Below are positions 34,201 to 45,179 of a stretch of DNA of 64,000 nucleotides, in pieces. The DNA lies in the NCBI GenBank assembly GCA_965153455.1, contig OZ234493.1, positions 22,620,213 to 22,684,212 on the forward strand. The letters run 5' to 3'. Made by a program: the position numbers and the translations under genes. Position 1 is the first letter of the stretch. Each line of letters opens with the position of its first letter. The notes under the pieces were generated by a model. The model saw only the letters and a list, made by a program, of their open reading frames with translations, was not told the origin of the DNA and searched no databases. This DNA is from Sphagnum compactum. Lineage: Eukaryota; Bryophyta; Sphagnopsida; Sphagnales.

Positions 34201-37200
34201 CATGCTCAAAGTTTGGGCCTTGTTTTTCAACCTCAATATTGACAAAACCTGGTTAACCTGCAGTCCAAAAATTCTGATTAGGGCTTCATACATAGGTTTG
34301 GTGTTGAGAAAAGGGGTGTACACACCTAGCCGTGCCCTTGCCTAAAAGGAGCAGTAAAGATCTCATCTCAAACAATCTGTGTTGTCCTATGGACATCCTG
34401 AATCATTTCAGTTCATTCCACCTTGGATACAAGTGGAACAATCTGAACGAATGTACATTCTCAGCAAAAGTGACTCTCTGAGAGAAAACCCACAAAATGA
34501 AAACACTTTGCATAGGAAGGATCATAAACAAAGGGGATGAATTCACCCCTTTATGTTTGAGACCTTTGTTCACAATTGCAAAATGTCTGACTTTGGAATT
34601 ACTGTTCACAAAAGATGGTCAGTAGTTTCAAAGTAACTGGATTCTACAGTTGTCCAAAAGTTGCAGATACATATTTCCTTAGCTGCACCTAGACACATGC
34701 ACTATATGCTCCAATACAATTGTCTCAAGGTTTCTGCACCATATCACTAGATCCATATATGTATAGGAGAAGTTGCTGCTCCTATATAAGTCTGATGGAG
34801 GACAAAAGACTCACATACCTGGGAGAAAGAAAGGTACAGAGACCTGCCAGACATCTGAGTGGCACCAGGGTGCACAGACTCAAGCTCTGTGCCTGTGAGT
34901 GAAATAGAAAAATCATGCAAGGTTTCAAACCCAACTGAAGGGGCATACACCAGCATAGACTGCATTGTGGGTCCCATCATCTGCATCATGGGGCTAATTG
35001 TTATGAACTTAGCTGAATGGCTCCTATTTTAACTAGCATAGCCTTCAATCAATAAGGAGAGAAGCTTGAAGTAACCAGATAAGATATACAATCTTCTCAA
35101 GAAGGTGTTTCCATGCATCAATCCCACAAATCAGAAACATCAACACTATTCTTTGGCATGCAGTCAGTTGCTCTTTGTTGACTTTGTACCTCAGCACTAC
35201 CCTCCCTGTGCCACATGGAGAGAACCACAAGTTGTCCACCCCACTACTTATAATAAACAGTCCAGATTCAGGGACAGAGATAACCCTGGATGGCACAAGC
35301 ATAAGGGCAGATGTGTAACATACCTGCTGCATCCCATATGAAGAGGATTGGTACACTCCAAATGTCTGCTGTGTTATGATGTTGTAAAGAAAAAGCATGC
35401 AGGTGCCAGGAGCTATGTGAGGAACTGCCAATAGATGCTTTGTTGACACACAGAAACGCCTCATCTGCTTGTACATTGCTAGTGTCTCGTCATTGCATCC
35501 TATCACCTGATTTCAGGCTCACAACCACCAGCCATATCCAAAATTAGACATGTGCGCACTTCAATGGTCCTACCCACCATATTTTTCTTCTATTCTTCCT
35601 CATCAAGACAAAGTTGCCTATTTACCAAACCAAGGGCAGAGATGCTGGAAGAGAAGTGACCACTTACTTGGCCAAAGAGAGAACTTGGTTTGCTGTACTC
35701 TTGGACTGGATAAGGAGAAGGTGATAAGCTTGGTGTACCATACTCAAGGGGAGGGAAACCAGAAGCTGATTCAGTCTGTGTCAGCATCCAATTGGGTTCA
35801 TTGATATTGTTGCTGTAGTAAACATGGGAATTATTGTTTTGGGGAAAAGGTGGCTGGTGAAAGTCAGGGGATGGTGGAAATTGGTAGTCGTGAATAGTGG
35901 AATAATGTGGTATTCTGTTCTCATCAGCCTTGACAGAAGAGACAGCACCATCACTAACATGCATGAAACTTCTTGTATCTACAAGGGGTGTTCCAGGTCG
36001 AGAAGAAGAGGTGAGGCTACTTGATGCAATGGAGGAATTGCCAATGCCAATTGAGGCAGGATATGTTGCATTAGAAGCTGTAGCAGAATCCATTTTGGAT
36101 AGCCCAGCAGATATTGACCCTGCTGCAAGGGTCCCTGCAGTGATAATAGATGAGTCTTCTGTACGTCTCAGGCCGTGCACTGAGGATTCTCCAATCACAA
36201 ATGGCTTTGCAGTAACCCGCAGTGTGGTCCCAAAACTTTTCATGGAAGTTCCTTTCAAGACCTCTGAACTCTCTGTCAGCTGGCCACTAGATGAATCTGA
36301 ACCACATGGAATTGTTGTAACAGGTGACTTGGAGACAGGTTCAATGGTTGAGACTTGCAACAAATTTGTGCCATGCAATTTTGGTGAGACAGCATGTGGC
36401 ACAGAGGGAGCCAATACCATTGGCAGTGTCATGGAGTTAATAATTGGAGTTGGACTTGCTCCTGGTCCTGATGCTTGTAATTCTGTTGGTTGGCAGGACA
36501 GTGTTGAAGCAGGTTGTGAATTTATGGCACATTTTACTGCTGGTGCAGGTAGTGGAGACCCAGGGCGCATACTTCCATGATTATGAGAGATTTCATCATG
36601 TTGCATTGTGGCCCCTGCCATGGCAAATAATTGACTTAGCCCAAAAGTCATTAGCAATTGACAATATGCACAAGTATGAAGAATAAAGCTCTAAATGTTC
36701 CATCCACTACTCTTATCCACAATACCTGCAACAGCAACCTGAGAATTTCCAGAACAGAAAAACGTCATTGACATCATTGTAGCCAGCAAGGCCTGAAACC
36801 CTTATACAAAACCAAGCTGACAAGAGGTAATGCATAACTCACTCTCAAATTCATGGGCAAGTAAGTATTCTTCAGCCACATTGTAGAAAATATCAGGTGG
36901 AAGTTGCTGCACACATTCAAACATCTTCATGAGAAAGAGACATTGACCAATTTTGAAGCAGTGCACAAATGAACTGAAGAAACTTGCATTCTTGGTTCAT
37001 AAGGTGAAGTGCTGCAAAAACAAAATCCAAGGAAACCTGTAAGGATGATAGTTTCAAACTTCTTGGTGTCAAGTTGACTACTCATGTCTGCCGTAGACCA
37101 TTCTGTTTAAGAGCAATGACTTTTTCTTACAGCCCATTATGGTTGTGAGACAGCTCCCTTGTTTCCTCTACAGATTGTGATCATGAAGTTTGTGCAGATT

Positions 37201-40200
37201 TTTCCCAAGCCCCTATTGAAATTCTCTTGCCCTTGTGAAAGGCATTGACAACCTTGCATTTTGCTCTAGGACATTAAGTCTTGGTCACAACTGTTGTACT
37301 ATATTCTTGCTTCTGGACACACATGGGCTCCACACCTGGAACAAGATGATAATAATGGAGACAACTTTTAAGAAAAAAGAAGCAACCTTGCAGACTAGTT
37401 CAGTAACCACCCACCTGCTTAAGAAAGTATGCACACTTCAGCTTCATCCCATGCACAGATGTATCATTGGTAAGAACTCTTGCTGTTATAGCTTCTTCCC
37501 AAGATCTGCAATATGAACTCAGCTTATTAGATCTAGTCATTTAGCCTCTAATACAGCAGTCCTTAACATGATTTGAGATCAGATTCAGCTGTGTACAAGT
37601 ACATTTGTGCTAAACCCAACCCTTCAGTCAGGACTCAAATCATGATAAGTTACAAATGAAAACTATAAAATGTAGCATATGTAGGCAAATCTCATGGTTG
37701 ACATGTGATTGACTTAGAGACCTTGAGGCAACAAGTGCTTGCGTTGGCAACAGAAGCCCATGAGAGCCAGAGGTCAAAAGAGGGAAATAGAAAATACCCC
37801 ATGGAAACTGTAGCTATGTGGTAAAAAGGAAACAGTTCCAACTGAACCACTGTGCCTCCTTGAGTGAGGAAGTCTTTTATTTCTGCATAATCTGCTTGAG
37901 GATGCACATTTTCAATGAGCATGTGCGGTGATCTGATGCTTTCCTGCAGAACGTTGTATGAGTGAGCAGTAATACCTCAGGGCAAACCCTTCTACTATGC
38001 CCAAGAAAGAGTGAAGAAGAAAATCCCCTCGTTTCACTTAAACATTAACTTGCAACCAAACCTTGTCTTTGTATTCATGCTTATACATGGCATAGGTGCT
38101 TTTTGTTGCTTTAACATGTCCCAATACACTGTGTCTCTTATACATACACAATACTGAAACTGCAACCAGAAATTGGATGCTTTACCAGACCTTAATTTTC
38201 AAAATACTACACTAAGAGACAACTGGCTGCTGAGTCTGTGAAGACCTGAGAGTGTATCACAAACCTGGAAGAGCTTGCTGTCAAGACATTTGGGTCAAAT
38301 GGCATCACAAATTTCCTCTACTAAACTCCATGCAAAACATGTGCAGCATTTCTATGCATGTCTCTGGTCTGGGGTGCACAGCTGTAGTCATGTCTGTATG
38401 AGTGTACCTGGTGCTCTGGGTCCACTAGTAAGGACCGTTCCTTCAGCACAGCCAATGGTGTGAAAACTGTTGATTTGGGGTTTGTAATAACAGAACTCCC
38501 ACCTGCAGACAGTGGCTGGTCACATATAAACTGCAGTCAGTAGGTAAGAACAGTGATACCCCTTGTCAACAGGAAATATGCAGTGTTGCAGAGGTGACTT
38601 GAGCACATATCTAATCTAAACAGGATTAGATCAATCCGGCTGGGTGCTAAATAAAAGACAACCAAAGATGTCTTCTCTGCTTCAATGAAAAGCATAGGAC
38701 TACTGCTTGTGCTGGGGTAAAAAAGGGGAGAATATCACTCACTGGAAATTCAGCCAACAGCTCAGAGGTGAGAGATGACAGCACTTGACCACTCCAGTCA
38801 CCATGTGCCATTCCAACCACACCTGAGTCAGAATCATCCTCCTGTTCTTCAGCTGAAGGGAGAGTGAAACCATCCCGAAACAAATGAACCTTCTTCCCCT
38901 TTGACTTTGATTTCTTTACCTGCCAAAAAATCATGCATGCAAATATGCCAATAAGGCAAAATCACTCATCCTACTGAAAAGAGCTGTCTCTAAGTCTCTT
39001 ACCTCCAAAGCTTTATCAACCTGATACCCTACCATGGGCATTGGTTACTGGGCCTTCATTCAAAGGGCAGACTTTAATCCCTCAATGTAAGTGTGCCTTT
39101 CACTGTAAATTTAAAAGTTTCTACATCAGTTTCTTGAACTCTTTGGAAACATCAGAATTTCACAGAAGGGTGTCTGAGTCTCTGTCCACTTCACTTCAAT
39201 CTGCCTGTTCATTCATTTCATCATTGCCCATCATATGTGTCTTTCTCACTTGATACCCACCATCTATAAAGAAAACTGGGGTTACAAGGTCATGTCATCC
39301 AAAGCTCAAGCTAAAACCACAGCCTGTCAACACCAAACATACTGCTCTTCAACAAGCTCATGCAGGAAGCACAGACCTTGGACTTTCTCTTCGGCTCCTT
39401 TGACACTGCCATAACTTCTTCATTCTCTTTCTTGTACACCCGAAGGGGCCCTTCTAGTACAACTGTTGTTGTAGTAGAGTCTTCCCCAGCTGCACTAAGC
39501 TCCATGTCCTGTCAGACATACACCTTCAATGATATAGATCTGGAGACTGACTACATCCAAGTTAACAGTTGTACAGCTGTACATCTGGTGGTAGTTGTCA
39601 CTAAAAAAAACAGTTTGCATTTAGCTGCATAGAATTTGGATAGAAACACACATAATCATATCTTTCATGAGAATAGAGAAATCTCCGTTCTCACGATGAA
39701 GAAGAAACAGCAAGGCTAACACTTCCTCAGGAAGCCACAGAAAGAACCAAACAAGGGAAGACAAAAAACGAAACAAAAAACAAAAAACACACATAATCAT
39801 GACATAAGCAAGTTTCAGCCAGAACATTGCACACAAGGTACCTCTTCAGGGCGGACATCACAAACAATTGGTACATTGGATGCAGATGCATTTGAGAGTT
39901 CAGCAGACTCAATACAATCTCTCCTTTCAAAAGACTCAGATGATGAGGAATCCAATTTTGCAATCCCTGCTCGCTCTGCAATTTCAGCTGAGGAAGGTCT
40001 AGCTTCCTTGGATTTTCGCTTTGCCCTTTTCTCCTGGATCACGAATTGAAGAGGATCCTATGAGCAAATCGATAGACAATAGAGAGATACCACAGGTTCT
40101 TGAATGCTCATGTCTTAAGGTGCACAGCACACGAGGTAGAGGAGGTGAGAACTTGAAAACTCCACTACTTCAACCTGACAAGGTGTTTATCAAAACTCCA

Positions 40201-43200
40201 AAACAAGGACTACACTTCAGGAGATCTTTGGCATACAACTCCTTGAAGCATACAAGTTGGAAAACCTATTATTTTGACATACAGACAAGCACAAGCACCA
40301 CATGCTAGGATCTCATCAAGACTTAAAACTGGAAGATTTTGCAAAAGACAGTATGGAAGATGAGAGAACCATGGCACTGCAACTTTGAAGAAAAACCTAT
40401 AGTCATGAAGTAGAAAAAATACCAATCTTTTGCTCTGTGAAGAAGGAAGATCTCTGTGTGCAGCAGGTTTTGTCTCATTCTTCAATTCCTCTACAAGCTC
40501 ATGTATAACCTACCAACCAACACAATGTGCATCATACACAATTACAAAGAAAATAACTCTTTATGAACCAACCAATCACAGAAGTTTTGCACCCTTGGCA
40601 GAACATCAAATGTACATGGGATTGCAGAGAAAACTCCACAGTCAGCACTTTCCAAGGTAACTGTTCTGTCAATTCTCAGCAAACCAAAACCAACACAGAA
40701 AGAATAATGGCAGTCATAACATTATGAACAACATTCACAAAGTGTCAGACCATCATCTTCATCATAAATGGCAATGACAAGCTTCCATGACTCCCACTTC
40801 ATCAGCTCCCAACTCAGGTGTATGTTGAACTTAATGAAAATTAGAAATAATATCAATATATATAAATAATAATATCTTGATATCTAAATAATGATATTCC
40901 GCACAAAATTTAAGGCAAACCATGATACAGACACCTGCATCCTGAGTTTCTGCATCCTTGGCAGGACATCACAGTGGGATACATCAGCCTGTCCAATCAA
41001 TACCGCACTAAATTTCAGACAGATCAGATTGACCCCCAGGTGAGAAGCCATGAGCCATACCTGCTTCCTTTCTCGAGTTTGGACTTTAATTAGCTTGCCT
41101 GGGCAATCTGCACCCACAACCAAAGCCAATTTTAGTTTGTAACATTCCAGGAAGAACTTCTACAAGTAACCACAACAACTACAGACATCTAGATGAATAC
41201 AATACTATTAAGGACCTTGATTGCTACCTTCCCCACAATGGAATACTGGTTTAGGGTTTAGGGTTTAGGGTTTGGAAGATGCACTCTAAACCAGCATTCC
41301 AACCACAGCATAGGATTAGAAGATGTATCTTGTGAGCTTAACAAATGTAAATACTACACCAGCTACTGTTCAGAAGCATGAACAGCTATAAAACCCGTAA
41401 GTAAGGTCAGCTGACCAGGAGTCACGCATGCAGCCCCATGCACCATCTTCCAGTCAGCATTCTTATCCTGGAAGTTCTTCTCAAAATCCTGCCAGCATGC
41501 CTGGAAGTGAAATGACAGAAAGCAACCCTCTGAGCAGCTGAACTCTATCCGCCTGTTGGATTCCATAATGCTTCGTGATCCATTGGGGCATTGATCAGCA
41601 TTTAAGGCTCGACATAACCCTATCTCTTCATCAACTTCTTCAAGTTCAGCTCCAGACCTATGCATCGCAAGAACCTGCAGCTCTGATTCCCTCTCCACCT
41701 GCTTATTCTCAAAAAGTTCCTGTGCCAGGTCTGGTTCAAGCTTTTCAAGCTTGCTTCCAACATCTGAATTCTGTCTACTTTTCCTAAGTTTCTCTTTAGC
41801 TTCCAAGTTCCCATTTTCAAGTTTTATCTCTTTCTGTGCCTTCTGCTCATGCTTCCACAATATATTGTCTCGCCACTGCAATCATTCCAACAATTAAGTC
41901 CAGCAATTTCTGTCCAAGAAACTCCCAGACAGGTCATCCCATGTGATACAACCCTTTACACTGATCAATGAAATAACCGAAAAAACAATCTTTGTTGTTT
42001 TTTTTTGTTCCCAAATGGACATCCTTATACAATTCAAAAGACAGTACCTGCTCATCTACTGGTGCAGGGTTTGGAACTTCAGATTTTTTGTAGAGCAGAT
42101 GTCTTGGTATGCCAACAGCTGTGTATTTGTACTTAGACCTGAATGATTCTAGTGCCTCACTCCGAGGTTGTTGATTTAGTTGATCTTCTTCTTCTGCCTT
42201 GTTGACATTCGTTGTTCCCTCACCTTCAGGTATTCCAACAATGTTCTGGTTCTGCAGAACATGATCTTTATCCGCAACTTCCCCAACAACAGAAGCAGTG
42301 ACATTTCCGGGGAATCCTTCAGCTCCAGAAGCTGGAGATTCCTTTTGTATCCTGGTCCTCAGAGCACTCCTAATGACAAGACAACAATTAGAACCACACA
42401 TTCCCAGGCATGGGAATAACTCTACAGTTTTAGAGAATTCTTCCATAACATCAAGAGGGACCTAAAGAAGACCTAAAGCTACCTTGTGGATGTTATAGTA
42501 GCTTGGGAAAGAGCAAGAAGAGGACCAGAATTTCGCTCTGTAAGCTGTTCAATTTTGATTCAGAATTTCACCTAAAACTGCAAGGATCGGTAATGGATTC
42601 TTTGGTTTAGGCTTGGTGAATTCAGAACCCCCTGAATCTTCGAAACAAACTGTCCTTGAGAGAGCAGAAGGAAGGACAATTCCCATGATCAAATCCTTTC
42701 ACAATGCTCAAAGCTCTGAGAGTGTGTGTGTGAAGGGATTCTCACCAATCCAAAGCCTTCTTGTTCAAAAACCCCCTCTTCAACGCTCCAAACACATTGT
42801 GGAACTCGGTAGCAGATTTGTACTTCCTCGAGTGTTTATGATCCTCGTAAACTTGATGGTACTCATTCTCATCAAGCTCCGAATCCGATTCCTGCCAGTC
42901 GCTCCACTCCGAGAGTGAGTCCCCGCTGCTCCCTCGATCGTCAGAGAAACCATGACCGCCTTCCCGCACCAAAGACGATTCCGCAGCCCCAGCTTTGGAG
43001 GTCCGATTCTTCGAAACCTTGGAGGTCTCCGACCTCTTGTCAGCAACCCTAGCAGCAGCAGTAGCAGCAGCAGGGGCCCGAGATCGATTCCTCGCAGGCT
43101 TGGATTTGTCACTGCCATAGCGGTCAGACGGTGCCTCTGCGCCAAGAGTATCACTGTCTCCGCTATCAGAATCCGCCTCGCGTGAATCACGCCACAATGG

Positions 43201-43569
43201 ATAGCAGTCGCGTGACTTGAAGTGCGACAAGAATCTGGCTTTCACGGATTCATGACTGCTGTGGGAAGAAGACATGACAATGAGCTCCCCACCCGACGGA
43301 TTCCCAGGCCGCGTCCATCGACTGATAGCCGTGGTATGCGACGAGCCGTCCTCCTGCGGGATACTGATGATAGCGTGCACCACGCGCGGCATGCCACCCT
43401 CTGGCGCACTTCCACTATCGGAGTCGTCGTCATGATCATCGTCGGAGTCCTCCATGCGACGTCTGTTGTTGTTGTTGTTGTTGCTAGTGCTGCTATTGCC
43501 GTTCCGCGCGTTCTGATGCTCCTTCACGCTTCTCTTTGTCTCACGCGATGCTGCTGCTGCCGCCGCCAT
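31249..43569 (-). CDS. Large putative RING E3 ligase with TTC3-like, RRM-like and DCD domains
   Basis: About 22 exons, transcript order: 43569-42746, 42369-42048, 41875-41416, 41107-41061, 40988-40935, 40509-40423, 40033-39842, 39508-39377, 39020-39003, 38919-38743, 37943-37798, 37505-37415, 36906-36843, 36614-35668, 35506-35324, 34959-34819, 34341-33892, 33526-33065, 32912-32791, about 32476-32434, 31829-31634, 31355-31249; about 1754 aa. Seen in order: acidic, Ser/Asp-rich N-terminus; charged helical part; Cys/His segment FSCSEGCFLSFHFQACW..CVTPDCPGK (about 495-551) as in TTC3/DZIP3 ligases; Lys-rich linker; RRM-like fold (about 772-850); Ser/Pro-rich linker; DCD-like domain (about 1188-1320, GCNDET, IAPGTCMLFLYN, FGVYQSSSYG, QARARL); C-terminal RING-like C-x2-C-x11-C-x-H-x3-C-x2-C-x8-C-x4-C (1704-1742). 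Ubiquitin ligase activity is inferred. The micro-exon near 32.45 kb is uncertain (alternative 32263-32248). Confidence 0.8.
40735..40791 (-). repeat. Dispersed short element, copy in intron 5 of the RING gene
   Basis: The minus strand reads SWKLVIAIYDEDDGLTLC, matching the copy in RopGEF intron 1 in DNA (about three quarters identical by eye) and in peptide. About 120-150 bp further along the transcript (about 40586-40618) there is also a partial copy of the preceding exon. Confidence 0.6.
41248..41275 (+). repeat. Interstitial telomere repeat within an intron
   Basis: Three and a half TTTAGGG units lie in the intron between exons 3 and 4 of the RING gene, antisense to transcription. Confidence 0.95.
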
Positions 43570-45179
43570 CGCGTTGCGACCCGGGGAGAAAAACTAAGGG
43601 GCCGAAAGAGGGGGAAAAAAAAACAAAAACCAGAAGAATCTCTCGCGCTACTTTCGCATCAATCAAACTGTCTCTCCAACAAAACTGTGGAGAAAGAAAG
43701 ACTTCGCATCCACTAGCGAGGAGAGAAAGCCCTTCTTCGTATCTGCATCAGAAATCCCTGCGTAAGTCTTACCGATACTGTTCATCACCTGCATAAGTTT
43801 TACATAAGTTTTACTGATCAGCGCGTTCGATCTCACTCTGATTCGTGCAATTTCCGAATGCACTTCCTTTTCGTCGTCTTCTTCTCCTTCTGGTGCTACT
43901 TACTTTTGACCAGCAAACACTCTTGCCAAGGATGAAAGCTTTGTTGTACAATAGAAAAAGGGAGAGACAGACTGAGAGGGGGGCAGAGCAACAGGGGGAA
44001 GGAGTGGCATTGTGTGTTGTTGAGCTTGAACTTGCTTTACAAGTTGCATGGCCATGATATAGATTTGATGATAATGTGTGGCATACTGTGCCTTGAACAA
44101 TTATGCCAAGTGCGCAGCTTTGGAGATGGCATTAAATGGCAGTGCAGATGCGGCTTGAATGTGCAGCAAGTAAACATGTCAGACAGGAATAACACAAGTG
44201 CACAACTCTTGAGATGCGGGCGAGCTACAAAGGATATTGCAGATTCAGCTTCAAGATGCAGCAAGTTAAACATGGTAGACACAAACATCGCAAGTGCACA
44301 ACTCTTGAGATGTGGGCAACAAAAGATATTGCAGATTTGGCTTCAATGTGCAGCAAGTAATACAAGGGGATAAACTCTTGAGACGGATGGCAACAAAGGA
44401 AATTGCAGATTTTGGCTTTGAATGTGCAGCAACAAGTAAACATCACAAGAGAATTTCAGCAAAAGATTTAGTAGGAACATGCACCAATGCCTCTCCTTCC
44501 TTACACATTACATGAGAGTTCTTACATGCGTGTCTACTTCTAATGCAAGAAGGGCAAAGGCAAGTGCATTTCTAACATGAGAATAGACAAAGCACAAATT
44601 CAACAAGTTCTACAACCATATCGTGGGTACCTCATTAGCTTTCTTAAGGAATCTAGATGGAAATAAAATGACATATTCTGAATGCTTTTTTGATAACACC
44701 CATCATCTTTCTTCATCTTTTTTCCACAAGCACCCACCTTTCAAAGTCTGAGTTTGCATTCAAAACATGAATAGCTCAGACTTCCAGCACCCATTGGCCA
44801 TTTTAGCACCCTCAAGGATTTTCAACACAATAGACTATTCCCCAACAATTGAACACACAGCATTGAGGATCACCAACTATGGGATTTCAATTACTAAGCT
44901 CTTTCAATGCTCTGTTTGAAATCTTAAGAACATGTGTATATATATTCCATGTAGTACCACATCAATGTTCCAAACCCTCCAATGCATCACATTCATCATT
45001 TTGAGTAACAGAGCTTAGGATTTGGCACAACTTCAGCAACAAGTATGAAATCTTTGAATGCAAGAACAACTGTCTATACACATTATCAGTGAACTAGCTA
45101 TTGTCACCTTTATGCTCCAGATTATCGATTCTTAGAAACCAGAAAGTGCACTGCACTCACCTAAAGCATTTTTGGAAAC
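43570..45179. other. RING gene promoter and SF3B1 3' flank
   Basis: Between the RING gene start codon and the SF3B1 stop codon there are 1610 bp. 43570-43900 is likely leader and promoter of the RING gene, 44144-44443 is a tandem repeat, and about 44.6-45.18 kb is likely the SF3B1 3' UTR. No other gene seen. Confidence 0.6.
44144..44443. repeat. Tandem repeat with shrinking unit (95, 92, 74 bp)
   Basis: Copies begin GCAGAT..GGCTT.AATGTGCAGC at 44144, 44239, 44331 and 44405 (partial). Each full copy contains CTCTTGAGA and ends ACAAA..A.ATT. The first two share a CACAAGTGCACAACTCTTGA-like part that is shortened in the third. The repeat makes an open frame that is not gene-like. Confidence 0.9.

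Noticed and set aside
35930-36580. 216-codon plus-strand frame
   Set aside because: It is antisense to the large Ser/Pro-rich exon of the RING gene (36614-35668), which is tied to neighbouring exons by frame and splice sites.
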